64,000 nucleotides of DNA from Undaria pinnatifida (GCA_012845835.1 JABAKD010000014.1:3397710-3461709), one strand, 5' to 3'; numbered from the stretch's first letter, positions 10,739 through 22,924 are shown. The notes: generated by a model from the sequence alone, not told the origin. Translations and numbers: made by a program.

Positions 10739-10935
10739 CGGGGGGGGGGGGGGGTTGTACTCAGTTTGTGCATAGCCGTAGTCGTATGACCATAGACCCT
10801 CGCATACCTACTATGCCGGGACGGAGCACGTCGGGTTTTCACCAACCAGGGAGATATTGCTCGCACCAAGCGCGAAGCGCCGTGAGGTGTTCGGTGAGTC
10901 GCATGAAGGGTGAACTGCATCCTTCCAAGAATCGC
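10739..10935 (-). mobile_element. Short dispersed element (SINE-like) with C-tract tail
   Basis: On the minus strand it matches copies at 47955-48125 and 48415-48570: a GGCGCTTCGCGCTTG block, a CCCGACGTGCTCCGTCCC block, a GGGTCTATGGTCATACGACT block and a TGAGTACAACCCCC end running into a long C tract (G tract at 10740-10753 on the + strand). It has no coding capacity. Confidence 0.6.
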
Positions 10936-11544
10936 TCGTAAGACGGACTTCGGCATCTTATGCTTACTTTCTTCCTTATGGATGACGGCGTCAATGGGTT
11001 ACTTCGTTTTTTTGTGTGGCCACTCCAGAGACAGCAATGGGTATTGCTAGTAATATGTAACTGCCTCGTGGGTGCCTTACCATATTCACACTGCGTGATG
11101 CGATCATTCCCCTTGTGCGGAGTTAGGGTTCTCCACCCCGCACAATATGATCAAACTCGATAACCATTATAGTGACCGCCAAACACAAAAAAAATGGTAC
11201 CTTGGGTGTCCAGCTCACGCAGTGATTGGCATGTTTCACAGCGTCGTTGCCAACCAACGCCAACCCCAATATACATATACTGTTTTACAGCATCGGTGCC
11301 AATCGGGGCCAACTATCATATATGTAAATATATATATATATTTCAAAGGGGTCGGGGGGGTGGCGTTCCTTGTTGTAAGTACCTCGCGAACACCCCCCCC
11401 AGTATTTCAACACTATGTTGCATGACTTGAACGACCCACCCGCCAGCCTACCCAGCCGCGCTGAACAGCGCTTATTATCCCCTACTCTGACGGCCGCGTC
11501 CTCCCTCCCGTCCCCTCCCCTCCCCTCCTCTTGTCAAAACCCAG

Positions 11545-11906
11545 CCCCCCCCCTTGCTGTCTGACTCGGACTCCTCGGATGATTCTTCTCAATTCTCCTC
11601 ATCGCCGGCTGCATTCCCGAAGGCTCCCCATGGGCGGGGTGGGAATGGTGGTGGCGGTGGGGTTGGTGGTGATGGGGGTGGAGGTGGGGGGGGTGGGAGT
11701 GGGGATTGGATCGCCGAAGCTAGAAGGAACGGCTTTGTGATGGGTGGGGGTGGGGGGTCGGATTGGAATGAGATTGAGGGTAGGGATGCGGATCGCGTTG
11801 AGGGTGGGAGAGGGAGCGAGGCTGGAGGCGTGCTGGTGCCGTTTTCGTTGGAAGAGATCACCTGCGTGGTGTCGGAGACGGTGTCGGCCAGCAGCAGCCC
11901 CTATAG
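11545..11906 (+). CDS. Acidic Ser/Gly-rich exon of the ATG11-like gene
   Basis: The exon begins after a C/T-rich tract ending AAAACCCAG and is read PPPLLSDSDSSDDSSQFSSS in phase 0. A Gly run, a mixed-charge segment and FSLEEITCVVSETVSASSSP follow. The donor TATAG|GTGTGT splits an Arg codon (phase 2), which is completed exactly by the first base of the exon at 12300. Clustered acidic Ser residues resemble kinase substrate sites, but this is inference. Confidence 0.65.
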
Positions 11907-12299
11907 GTGTGTGTGCTTGGTTGTGTTGGTTTTGTTGGCGTGTATGTGGGGGGGCGCGGGGGGGCTTGTTGTGTGTTCGTTTTCGTGTGTTGTTTTTTGT
12001 AGTGTTTGTCTTGGGTTGTGGTTGTGTTGTGTGTTGTGTTTGTTGCATGTGTGTTGTATGCGTTGTAGGTGTTGTATGTGTTGTGTGTGCTAGATTTGGT
12101 TGGCGCTTAGGTGAGAGGGCGGAGTGGATCGTTGCGTATTTTTCGTGGTTGGCTTGTGTGTGTCTGTTTTGTGTGTCTGTTGTGACATCTGTGTGTACTT
12201 TCAGCGAGACGCGCGCGCTTGGTTTTATGAGACTCGCTTGCTTTCCTTTTTTTGTTTCTTAACCCTTGCCATATACTCCACTTTCTTGTCGGAAAACAG

Positions 12300-13416
12300 G
12301 AACGGAAATCTTCCTACTGTGCCGCGCGACAATCTCTCCACCTCCTCGATAACCGCGGAAAAAGCGGCAGTTATGGCGGCCGCGGCGGCGGAGGCGGGCA
12401 TGGGGGTGGGGAAGGGGGTAGGAGGAGAAACGGCTTCTCCCGTCGACAGAACTGCAACCCTCTTTTTAGAAAGCGGTGGTAATGGGACCACACCTTTCTA
12501 TAGCGCGCTTGCATCGCACGGCCGGGCCGTCACCAACGGCGGGGATGGGGTTCCCTCTGTAGTGGCTAGGGGGGTTGGTTGCAGTGGCGGTGGTGGTGAC
12601 GGTGACGGCGCTATCTCCTTCGAAGCTATGGGCGCTTTGACGCCGCGGACGTACAATAACAACAACAACAACAACAACAGTGGCACTGCCGACGCCGCGG
12701 GTGGGAGTGGGACCTTTAGCGGAGGCGGAGTTGACAACGGGGACGGGAGCCTGGGTGGGGGCTCCACCAACACCTCCAACGGCCACAACCACAACCGGTG
12801 CTTCACCAACACTATCAACAACAGCAACAACAACAACAACTACAACAGCTACAACAACCACAACCAGTGCTCCCCCTCGAGCTCGATGTCGTACCGGACC
12901 AACTTCTCCTCCGTGTACACAGCGGGCGAGGGGGGCGGGTTCCAAGCCATCGGAGTCGGCGCAGCCGGCGAAGCCGGCTCGGTTAGCGAAGTTGCACGCT
13001 CGACCCTGACAGTCGGCGGTGTTGGTGGTGGTGTTGGTAGCGGCGGCGGCAGCAGCGGGGATGGTAGCGACGGTAGCCGTGATGGTGTTAGCCTTGCTGG
13101 CGTTAGTGGCACCGGTAGCGGCGGAGCCGTCAGCGACAGAACCGTGGACGCTGATTTGACACCGTCGGAAGGGTGGTCGGCCTCGGCGAGGGAGATGACG
13201 CCCCTTGGAAGGCTTTTCGACTGGGGGGGGGGGGAGTCGGGGACGGCGGCAGGGGCGGGGTCGTTGGTTGTGGGACGCGCGACGGGGTCTCTGGCTGGGT
13301 TTGCGGGGTATAGGGCGGCTGTGCTGGAGGCGCGGGCGGATGCGGCGGAGGAGCAGGGGGAGTTTTGGCAGCGGCGTGCGATGGCCGCGGAAAGCGCTAA
13401 CCGTCGCCTTGAGAAG
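12300..13416 (+). CDS. Large Gly/Ser/Asn-rich exon ending in a coiled coil
   Basis: The acceptor GGAAAACAG|G restores the reading frame from the previous exon. About 372 residues follow: an Ala-rich start, Gly runs, two poly-Asn tracts (about residues 118-190), more Gly/Ser, and then a charged helical C terminus with VLEARADAAEEQGEFWQRRA and AAESANRRLEK. The last ~45 residues have the heptad-like spacing of a coiled coil that continues into the exon at 14042. The donor is GAGAAG|GTATGT, phase 0. In this family disordered and coiled-coil regions precede the C-terminal claw. Confidence 0.75.
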
Positions 13417-13647
13417 GTATGTGTTGATGGGGGGGGGGGGGGGGGGGGGGTGAGTGTGGTGGTGGTCGTGGTATTGTTCTCGTCATCGTCGTTGTTGAGT
13501 TTGAATCTAGTCCGCGGTCACAAGGGTCCAGCCATTGTAGCGTGTGTGGCGTGTGCTGTGTACTGTGTTTGTTGTGCACGTGTGTTAGGTGTGTCAGTTT
13601 TCATCCGCTGCCTCCCCCCCCCCCTGTCTCCCTCCTCTTCCCCCGCA

Positions 13648-13985
13648 GTCCGGATTAGAACCCACATGGTGGGAGAATGTGAACTGTATAAGGAGGAACG
13701 GAATGCAGATGAGGAAAGTTGACGGATGTGACGTGGAGAAGTTCGATACAGTAGATAGTAGCGAGAAAGCGATCGCTATCCTAAGAGATGGATGGTGGCC
13801 AAACAGGAAGGAGATAAGAGAAACAAACAGCTTTATTATATATATATACTAAGGGACGAACTGAGTGCCCAAGTGGTGGACGTGCCTCTATGAGGGGTAG
13901 GGACGGTGCGCTCCGCGTCGAAAGGGATGTGTTTTCGATGTTCAAATGGCTAAAGCAAGCATCAAATGAGCACGCGCCCACCCCC
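13648..13985 (+). pseudogene. LINE 3'-terminal fragment inside the intron
   Basis: One frame reads RTHMVGECELYKEERN before breaking. The other frames retain DSSEKAIAILRDGWWPN and related pieces. The same sequence is present at 22925-23520 on the other strand and belongs to the C-terminal tail of a reverse-transcriptase polyprotein. It ends CAAATGAGCACGCGCCC plus a C tract. An AG at 13646-13647 makes it look like an exon, but the reading frame hits stops and the true splice acceptor is at 14041. Confidence 0.75.
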
Positions 13986-14041
13986 CCCCCCCACCCCGCC
14001 CACTTCCCCCCCTGCCCACAACCGTTGTCCTAAAACGAAAG

Positions 14042-14715
14042 GTGGTTGCGGACCAAGCGGACACAATCGAGGAACTCTTGCAGAGGCTCGCGTCGCGTGC
14101 CTCTGCCGTCACTGCTACCCCTACCGCTTTTGCCGCTGCCACCGCCGCCACGCCAACCCTCACACCGGGGGTGGAGGAGCAAAAGGGGGCGTTTCCCAGC
14201 AACGGGGACGTGTCCGGACGAACCCCCTCCCCTGCGGTAAAACAACATACCTCTGCGGAAGCTGGCAGCTTGGAGGTGTCTGCTGTCGGGGCGGGCGTGG
14301 AGGAGCAAAACGAGGCTATTCCCGGAAACGGGGATATTACCGGACAACCCCCCACCCCTGCGATACAGAACGTTTCCCCGGAACGCGGCAGCTGCAATGG
14401 GGACGTTTCCAGACAACCCCCCCCAGCTGCGGTACAAAACGCCCCGTCGGAATCTGTTAACAGCGGCTTTGTGGTGTCCGCGGCTCCTTCTCGTGGGGCT
14501 ACCGCTAACTCCGGGGGTGTGGCAGAGTCCGGGCGCGGGAGGGAGCAGGAAACCGAGGGGCTTGGGCAAACTTGTCGGGGGGTCTCGAGGCGTGTTGGTG
14601 GGGGGGACGGGGGGGATGGCGGGAAGATGGAGGAGGGGGGGGAGAGGGAAGGGGAGGAAGGAGGAAGGGACCGGAGCTCGGCTTTGGCGGCTATCGGGGG
14701 AATCGCGTTCACGAG
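14042..14715 (+). CDS. Coiled-coil and triple-repeat exon of the ATG11-like gene
   Basis: The exon starts after CTAAAACGAAAG and opens VVADQADTIEELLQRLASRA, directly extending in phase the coiled coil of the preceding exon. It then carries three imperfect repeats around FPSNGDVSGRTPSPAV, IPGNGDITGQPPTPAI and CNGDVSRQPPPAAV, and a Gly/Glu-rich end. An ACGAG|GTAGAG donor at 14716 would leave phase 2, which fits the exon at 15600. The repeats probably arose by internal duplication and are likely disordered. The 3' boundary is less certain than the 5' one. Confidence 0.7.
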
Positions 14716-14974
14716 GTAGAGGTTGTTGCCCCGCCGCAGGGAAGAGTAGGGAGTTGTTGGTGATGTTGGCGTAGGTAGTTGGTGTTGGTGGTCGTGGTTG
14801 GTGCAGGTTATTGGTGGTGATGGTGTGGGGGTGGGTTTGTAAGCTGTTGTAGGGTATCCGGGAGACGGAAATTTAGCCCTGTGACGGACTTGGGTCTAGA
14901 CGTACTGTAGTAGTGTACTTTGGTGTAGTAGTTCCTAACGGTGACTGATGGCGCTTAAAGCTGCCGTCTCCTGA

Positions 14975-15480
<506 letters not shown>

Positions 15481-15599
15481 ATTTCGTAGCGATGTAGCGG
15501 CGTAGGCAGTGTTGGTGGCAGCGGTTTATACGTTGAGAGCATTATTAGGGTTGCGGCGTCTGTTGCGTGACACCCGTCGCTCTAAACAGCTATTCCGAG

Positions 15600-15855
15600 C
15601 CGAACGTTGCGCCAGCATGCGTCGGTACCAACCTCCCCCGCCCCCCCCGTTCCACTGGTTCCGGCCTCCTATCCGTCGGGTGCCAGCTTTTGTGTCGGAC
15701 AGGTCGCAATGTTCTTCCCTACTCCGGAGGAAAACTTCCTGGCCTTCAACGTGGGCTGCCCTGCTCACTTCCTCTCGAAGGAGAGCCAGGATTTGATTGG
15801 CCGGGACGAGCACTTCCGGGTTTACTATGTGCTCGGCCGCATCATCGAGATACAG
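15600..15855 (+). CDS. ATG11: ATG11/FIP200-type claw domain, first part
   Basis: The frame encodes a Pro/Ser-rich lead, then CVGQVAMFFPTPEENFLAFN, VGCPAHFLSKESQDLIGRDE and FRVYYVLGRIIEIQ. This order (a 'VGD.alF.P' strand, 'FNVG.P.yFL', then 'vlgRI.eIe') is that of the C-terminal domain of autophagy protein ATG11 and of FIP200/RB1CC1, which binds cargo receptors and recruits the autophagy-initiation machinery. The donor ATACAG|GTGACG is phase 0. The 5' edge is uncertain: AG at 15598-15599 gives the correct phase with the upstream donor, and an in-frame stop at 15583 limits extension. Confidence 0.8.
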
Positions 15856-17871
15856 GTGACGACGCGTGCTATATGCGGGTACGGGTAAAAGCGCGTTTTG
15901 GCCAGAGTATTTTTGTGTTTGTACGTAAGCTACAAGGTTCCCCTGCTGGATGTGGTTGGCTTGAAACCCCGTGGTTGTCGCAAGTTGAGAAGGGGGGACA
16001 CAGACAAATGCTATTACGGAGGCCCATTGTTAACAGGATGAAGTTACACACGAAAAAGGAAGGCATGGCCACCCTTCAGGCGAGCGTTCTTACGCCACGG
16101 CAGGTAGTGTTCGATTTTGGGGCTCTGTATACCTGGTGGCACCCGCCAGAATATATGAACTTGAGTCAAGCGCTGTTAAGCAAAGGCGGGTGCTTTGTTG
16201 GCCCCCTTTTTTGTTTTTTTGTTCACCCTGCTAACGTTGGGTCTCCGTAAATACGGTGTGGCGGTGCACCCCTCAGTTTCTGAGGCCTCTCACCGGGGGA
16301 AGCTGTATACCCTCACCTACCGACACTGGGTTGCGAAGGCATCTGAGTTAAATCGACACACGACGTGTATGAAAATACGTGGAAGTGTGGTGAGCTTAAG
16401 CTTTATTTTTCCTCATCGGCTGGAGGATGGAGTAAAAGAAAAAAAAAAATGCTTCGGCAGAAGGGCGCCGTTTTCTTTTATTTTGCCCTGCAAGGTTCTT
16501 GGCTTGAGGAGCTCTAGTGATATACCTTTCCGGAAAACTGACGAGGAGAAAACTAAAATTGCTACCGGATGAACACGAACAATTCCCATCGCCTACTGAA
16601 GGTGTACCCAGCGAAAAACTGTGCTGAAAAATAATGTCATATTCCGACGATTTTGGCTTAACGCCGTTGCAACTGGAAACATTTTTTTTGGGGCCATTTT
16701 TTCTTGAAGTTAGTATGGAGAGGGATCTGGGGGCTCTAGAGGGGTTAAGGGCCCCCGTCTCGCAGAAAACGTTGTAACCCATAGGTGCTACCTCAATCGT
16801 ATCACACGTCAAACACTCAATTCGGGAAGCATGAACAATTCCCATCGCCTACTGTAAAGGACGACCAAATTTGTCATGAAATCTTTCTCTTTCCGCAATA
16901 GCACCAGTTGCTGGTCCTTGGAAATTTTTCCAAGCAAAAGGAATTCTCATGTCTTCAGGTACGCAGCGAAAACGGTGCAAAAAAATAATGTCATATTTTG
17001 ACGATGTTGGGGGTTGAGGACACCCAGGACACCGGTCACTCAGAAAAAACAAACTCAAGAATCGTCCGAAAAAGTGCTAGCTCTATCATAGCACACGTCA
17101 AAACATTGAATTGCGGGAGCGTGGATGCGCGATCGGATGATGCCATGGGCTACAATGTGTACGACGGAAGGATGTTGCCAAGCAAAAGAACAAAAAACGC
17201 GCCAAACAAAAAGGAACGTGACGTTTTGCGACAATTTTGGCGTAAGGGACCCAGTCATCCAGATCTATTTCCTCTATCGTAGGAAGCGTCCACAGGATTT
17301 CCTATGAGATGTGAATAACCAGATATGGCAGGGAAAAGCTCCTGAAAGCTTAAGAAAAGATCGTTCATTAGCTACCGTAATTGACCACCGTAGTTGCCAC
17401 CGCGATTAACCACCGCGTAATTACCCGGGCAAGTATCACCGACCAGCCGCAAAAGAGGATACGGTGTAGCTTGGTCTTGTCACATGTTTGCCGGCTGTGA
17501 GCCAATTTTAGATTCGCTGGTAGCTCTTTACATAGGCTTGCCGGGTTTGGGCTGCAGGAGCTAGGCTGACGGGTCTTGTCAACTGAGGATGGACACGCCG
17601 CGATTTTTTGCGCGGCATGGTTTTCTGTCGACATTGCCGCGTGTACCACTACGGTACCACTACGGAGATATATTGTTAATATTTTTAATAGGACTAAATG
17701 GAATACGACCCAGAGAGGAAGGCCTCCTCCTTTTAAGCCAATCCCTCCTACGTGGCGACTAACTTTTTTATGTGCGCCTCTGTCAGTTGTAGACCAGACA
17801 AATAAACATTCGCGAATGGAACAATACATGCTGCGACCTCCCCCCGCCCTATAAGATCGTATTGTATTTAG
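15856..17871. other. Intron of the ATG11-like gene with diverged repeats
   Basis: No exon is seen. A block containing CAATTCCCATCGCCTACTG, an AGCGAAAAC motif and AATAATGTCATATT occurs twice (about 16570-16660 and 16830-17005), indicating an old duplication or two element copies. A 168-codon minus-strand frame at 17368-17874 has no recognisable features and is taken as chance. Confidence 0.55.
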
Positions 17872-18012
17872 CAAGGCTTTTCACGGGTCAGGTCAAACCT
17901 CGCGAGTCGAGTCGGGTCGGGTCGGGTCTGACCCGACCTGACCCGACCCGCAACATTTTGAAACCTCCCTGATCCGACCCGCGGGTGGGGTCATGACCCG
18001 CGAAAAGCCCTG
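17872..18012. mobile_element. hAT-like miniature element with GGGTC core, copy 2
   Basis: It is 141 bp long, starts CAAGGCTTTTCACGGGTC and ends GACCCGCGAAAAGCCCTG. The exact 8-bp direct repeat GTATTTAG flanks it at 17864-17871 and 18013-18020. The core is a GGGTC/GACCC palindrome. It lies in the last intron of the ATG11-like gene. Confidence 0.9.
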
Positions 18013-18654
18013 GTATTTAGTATTTAGCCGTACAATCAAGGGGTGTCCGTGAGATATGCTCGGTCGCATGATCGCAGTACAGGTGATGTCGCGTGCTAGC
18101 TAGGATAGAGGTAGAAAACTGTACCGGTCAGCCCTTTTTTTGGACAAAAACTTTTTTTTCTGAAAACGACGGAGCTTTTCTTTTCTCAACTGAGTACTTG
18201 TAGTTGCGTTTTTTTTTTTTTTTCCGGTTAAAGTTTCATGTTTCGCTGTGATGGGTGCTTAGGCACACCTCCATAGACCATGGGATCCCATAGGGTAATG
18301 AAAAAAAAAATCTGGCACCTAAAAATAAAAATACAATAAAAATAAAGCTAAAGCTTGTCAAGCGAGTAGCTTCATACGATGACAATGGTTGACATCGAGG
18401 CTCCTGTCAAAGATGCCTGGGTCGATGAGTCTATAATTGCCCCGCCCATTACTATATAGCTAGTATGATATGGGTTTCTACTGAATCAGCCCGACGGAGG
18501 CGTGCACCATTTTGCACCATTTCCCCCGAAAATGTCAATGTAGGTTGGGGAAGAAAGAATCCAGGAACCAATGCCCACCCCCCTTCCCCCGGCCCTTGTT
18601 CCCTCTCCCCTCTCTCCCCTGCCCGCGCACGCCGCTATTATTGCATTTTTTCAG
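18013..18654. other. Rest of the last intron; nothing else recognised
   Basis: Contains T-rich runs (18140-18230), an A-rich stretch and a C/T-rich tract leading to the acceptor at 18654. No exon or named repeat is seen. Confidence 0.5.
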
Positions 18655-18765
18655 GACGTGACATGCGAAGAAGATAACCCATACAAGCTGGCCTGCGGCC
18701 AAAGGATCAAGATTGTTTCGGTCGAGACGATCACGCCGGATCTTGCAGCCGCAGGCATCTGTTAA
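18655..18765 (+). CDS. ATG11: ATG11/FIP200-type claw domain, last exon
   Basis: After a clear acceptor (CATTTTTTCAG), the exon reads DVTCEEDNPYKLACGQRIKI followed by VSVETITPDLAAAGIC and a TAA stop. Joined in phase 0 to IIEIQ of the previous exon it completes the claw: the NPY.L..G..I.IVSV strand pair matches the last strands in ATG11 ('NP..L..G..y..V.V') and human FIP200. Ending shortly after this motif is typical of the family. The basic residues of this strand in FIP200 help bind acidic/phospho-Ser LIR motifs; here K and R are present in the same positions, which is inference from alignment by eye. Confidence 0.85.
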   Translation, partial: DVTCEEDNPYKLACGQRIKIVSVETITPDLAAAGIC

Positions 18766-18784
18766 CCAATCTTATTTGCTACCT

Positions 18785-19310
18785 TGTATTTTTTAGTACC
18801 TGGTAGGGTACAATACAAAAAGTAGCCCCCAACTATTATGTTTTGCGAGCAAGTTGCCAGCGGTAAGTTGGGCGCTGTTGAGAAAAACTCTGCTTATGAC
18901 AAAAAAACGTACCTTTTTCTTGAAAAAAGGGTACAACGCAGTAAGGCTCTAGCTTTAGGTTCTAGTAGTTTGCCCGCGATACGTTGGATGCAGTTGGAAA
19001 CCCTATTTTATTTCTATAAAAGGTACGCTGCAACAAGACCCCAACTTTAAGTCCAAGTAGTTTTCCGCGACGCACTGGGTGCAGTTGAAAGCCTGTTTTA
19101 CTTATAAAAGGTACTGGTACAACGCAATAAGTTTCTATTTTTAAGTCCCCTGTAGTTTGTCCGCGATAATCGTTGGGTGCATTTGTAAAGCCTTTTTTTT
19201 CTTCTAAAATGGTACGATTTACAACACACCCTTTTTACTGTATAGTTGTACAAGGCAAGCACCTTTTTTGCTGCAGAAGGTACACAGTGCAATGCAAAAA
19301 GACTCCATGT
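18785..19310. repeat. ~95-bp tandem repeat, four to five copies, just after the stop codon
   Basis: Each unit has AAAAGGTAC, a CAACGCA(G/A)TAAG block, AGTAGTTTGCCCGCGATA, a GTTGGGTGCAGTTG block and a TTTTAT.TATAAAA end. Copies begin near 18920, 19018, 19108 and 19205, with a weaker one near 18800. It starts 20 bp after the ATG11-like stop codon, so it may form that gene's 3'UTR or terminator region. Confidence 0.7.
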
Positions 19311-19554
19311 CCGACCCAGATAGGGTGTACCCGATGCATGGGTGTGTGCAGTTGTGGGGGGAGGTACCTTTTGGGGGGCTTCAGAGGCGACAAGGGACGA
19401 ATAGAATGATGAGTACACCATCGGCCCCACGAAACAGCTCGAGCTGCCGGGATAACGGACGTGTCGGAAGTCCAACTTCGGGAAATGCGCGACACCCGCG
19501 CAACATGATTAAGTCCCAGCAGTAATCTTTAGGTGTCATACGGTCGGTGTTTAT

Positions 19555-19645
19555 GTGCACTCCTGTTACCGCCCCGCCCCATCCCGGCATTGCGGGGATG
19601 CGAGCGTCAATGGACGGCTATGCATGGATTGAGGACACCCCCCCC
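19555..19645 (+). mobile_element. Diverged end of the C-tailed SINE-like element
   Basis: The block CCCGGCATTGCGGGGATGCG, then GGCTATGCATGGATTGAGGA, then a C tract matches the last ~90 bp of the copies at 47955 and 48415. Confidence 0.5.
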
Positions 19646-19689
19646 CGCCTTGCTCTTATTTACGAAAGCAGCGAATAATGTTGGGCTTT

Positions 19690-22660
19690 TTGCCGCCAGC
19701 CAATAATGTTGTGCCTTTGCCGGCAACGGTCAGCCCAGCCATTAGCCATACGCGGCGTCGGTGCAACCATTGAGCACACACGGTGATGAGTAGGTGCACC
19801 GTTGACCATTCGGAGTTGAGCCCGCCGACCGAGCGAAATCGAGTCGGTGCAACTATTTATTGGGCATGCTAATTTGAAATCGCTATCCACTTGATGTGCT
19901 GAGTCGAGTTGGCCATCCAGTGGCCATGCGGAGTTCATTCGATCACAACCGTCGGTAGCTCATGCAGAGCTGATCCGGCCAACCATCAACGTTCAAAGTT
20001 GAGTCAGCCGACCATTGTGGCCATGTTGAGTATAATCGGGCCAACCATTGGCGATTGTGCGGAGTGGAATGGCCCAACCATGGACCGCGTGGAAACGATT
20101 CGGTCAATCAGTGGCCATGCAGAGTTGAGTCGACCAACCGTTGGTCATGCGAGATTGGACCGAACCAACCATAGACCATGCGGAGTTGATCTGGCCAACC
20201 ATCAACCGACAGAAAAGAGCCAGTAAACGATTTGCCATTCAGAGTAGCGTCCAGCCGACCATCGGCCGTGCAGCGGCGTCGAATCGATCGGCCATACGGA
20301 CACGAGTCGGCCAACCATTGGGCATGCTGATTTGAGTCCTATCCATTGGCCAAGTCGAGTCGGCCAACCATTTGACATGCGGAGCTGATCCGGCCAACCA
20401 TCACCCGTTCAAAGTTGTTTTTGTCAATAATTGTGGCCATGTTCAATAGAATCGGTCCGACCATTGCTGCGGAGTCGAATGGCCCAAATATCGATCGCGT
20501 GGAAACGATTCGGCCAATCCATAACCATGCAGAGTTGAGTCGACCAACCATTGGCCACGATCAGTTGGATTGAACCAACAATTGACCATGCGGAGTTGAT
20601 CCGGCCAACCATCGACTCTGCAGAGTTGCGTCAGCTAACCAACCATTTGCCATGCTGAGTAGTAGTATCGGGCCGTCCCATTTGCAATGCTGCGGAGTCG
20701 AGTGGACCCATCATCATCCATACCGAATTGAGCCGGTCAGACATTGGGCATGCTGATTTGAGTCCGCTAACCACTGGCTGTGTTGAGTCGAACCGACCAA
20801 CCACTGGCGATGCGGAGTGCATTCGACCAAACAAAGCCATTAGTAAGTCATGCGGAGTTGATCCGGCCAACCGTCACCGTTCAGAGTTGAGTCAGCCAAC
20901 CATTGTGGCCATGTTTAATGGAGTCGGGCCAACCATTGACGATGCTGCGGAATCGAATGGGCCAACCATCGACCGCGTGGAGTCGATTTGGCCAATCAGT
21001 GGACATGTGAAGTTGAATCGACCAACCGTTTGTCTTGCGAAGTTGAGTAGAATCAACCCTTGGCCATGCTAAGTTGATCCGGCCTACCATCGCCCGTGCA
21101 GAGTTGAGTCAGTCAACCTTCTGCCATGTTGACCCCACCATTGACCATGCCGTGGAGTCGTGTCGACGAACCATCGCCCGTATGGGTTCGACTCGGCCAA
21201 CCATTGCGCATGCCGATCTAATTTTCCGCTAGCCACTGGTCGTTTTGAGTCGAGTTGGCCATGCGGAATTGATTTAGCCAAAAATATTATTGTCGGTAAT
21301 TCATACAGAGTTGATCCGGCCAACCACCACGGTTCAGAGTTGAGACAGCCAACCATTGTGGCCATGTTGATATAATCGGGCCGACCACTAGTGATATTGC
21401 GGAGTTGAAAGGGCCAACCATCATCCGCGTGGAGCCGATTCGGCCAATCAATGGCCATGCGGAGTTTAGTCGACCAACCGATAATGCGAAGTTGATTTGG
21501 ATCAACCATTGGCCATGTGGAGTTGATCCGGCCAACCACGGACCGTGCAAATTTGATTGAGCCAACCATTACCGTTTGCCTTGCTGAGCAGCATCGGGCC
21601 GACCATCGGCCATGCTACGGAGTCGAATCGACCAACCACAGCCCATGCGCAGCTGAGTCGACCAACCATTGGGCATGCGGAGATCATCCGGGGCATGCGG
21701 AGATCATCCGGGCAATCATCGACGCACGGAGTCGAGTCATCCAGCCATTGGGCTTGATGAATTGAGTTGGCCAACCACTATTGGCTACGCGGAGTGGATC
21801 CAAATAACCATCGACCGTGCGGAGTTGAGTCGGGCCAACCGTTGGCCATGTTGAACTGAGTTGGACTAACCTTCGCTCACGTGCAGTTCATCCGGCCAAC
21901 CATTGGACATACGGAGTCGAGCCGGCCAATCATTGAACTTGTTGAGTTGAGCCGACCGATCGTTCGTTGGTCACGCAAAGTTTTTCCGGCCAAATCAACG
22001 TTCAAACTTGAGTCCGCCACCCGATGGCCATGATGGGTGGAATCGGGCCAATCAGAGGCCAGGCAGGGTTGAGTGACATTGACCACGCAAAGTTGCGTTG
22101 GCCAACCATCAACTGTGCGGAGTCGAATCAACCAACTATTGCCCATCATGCGGAGTTGATTCGACCAACCATTAATTTGGTCGTTCGGAGTTGATTCGGC
22201 AAGCAACCTACCATGCGGAGTAGATTCGGCCAACCATTGGCCATGTTGGTTCCAGGGGGATCAACCATTGGCCATGCGGAATTGAGTGAGAAAACCATTG
22301 GCCACGCGCAGTGGAGTCGACCTACCATCGACTGCGTGGAATAGAGTCCGTCAACCATTGGTCATCATGCGAAATTGAATCGGCCTACCGTTGGATACGC
22401 ACAGTTGGGTCAGCCAACCGTCGGTCATGCGGACTTGATCCGACCAACCATTGACCATGCGGAATTGGGTCAGTCCACCAAGGGCCATACAGAGTTGAGT
22501 CGGGCCAACCATTGGTCATATTTATTTACATTGGACCAGCCTTTGGCCATGCGGCATTGAACCGGACCAACCATTCGCCACACGAAGAAGGTAAGCCAAC
22601 CAACCATTGACCGCCCGGAGTCGATTCGGCCAACCAATGGTCATGAGGAGTTGATTAAAC
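19690..22660. repeat. 3 kb satellite array, 30-bp unit with ~450-bp higher-order period
   Basis: The basic unit is about 30 bp, with core CCATTGGCCATGCGGAG followed by TTGA.TCGGCCAA. A longer pattern recurs: the landmark TGATCCGGCCAACCATCA(C/A)CGTTC followed by AGTCAGCCAACCATTGTGGC begins near 19972, 20388, 20856 and 21306, with a diverged copy near 21980. That gives steps of about 416-470 bp, or roughly 15 units. Because 30 is divisible by three, 60-160 codon frames appear on both strands, but none has a start, acceptor or non-repeat segment that suggests coding. Confidence 0.9.
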
Positions 22661-22924
22661 CCAGAACCAATACTGGTCATATTGTGTTCGCGATTTCCAA
22701 ATCCTTTGGGGTTGAAAAGTATATGATAGTAGCATTGAAAGCGATATAAGTCATAAACCCAAGGCCAACCAATCCACGAAAAATTAGGTCAGGCATACAA
22801 AACAGCAGTGAAAACATGTTTTAATTCAAATTTTCGCTGATTTTTTGTGGGTTGTTGTTATGAAGTGGGGAGGGAGAAAACGAGGTGTCATGAAGGCGGA
22901 AGGGGGGCATGTTAAGGGGGGGGC
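22661..22924. other. Spacer, with one G-rich motif copy
   Basis: No gene is seen. GGGAGAAAACGAGG followed by ATGAAGGCGGAAGG at 22870-22903 is one copy of the G-rich motif found again at 23585-23690 and 47350. Confidence 0.5.

Noticed and set aside
12124-12299. Extension of the large Gly/Ser/Asn exon upstream of 12300
   Set aside because: The hydrophobic Cys/Val/Phe translation there is GT-rich intron; the AACAG|G acceptor at 12299 restores the frame from the exon ending 11906.
13648-13852. Apparent exon after CCCCGCAG reading SGLEPTWWENVN...
   Set aside because: The sequence is a LINE 3' fragment present also at 22925-23520; the upstream coiled coil continues in phase at 14042 instead.
17368-17874. 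168-codon minus-strand frame
   Set aside because: No domain, no splice context and unusual composition; it lies in the intron of the ATG11-like gene and next to a transposon end.
19660-22560. Many 60-160 codon frames on both strands
   Set aside because: They follow from the 30-bp satellite unit, recur with the same decapeptide on each strand and lack starts, splice sites or unique sequence.
19690-22660. CRISPR-like regular repeats
   Set aside because: Units are contiguous and diverged with no unique spacers or cas genes, and the DNA is eukaryotic.
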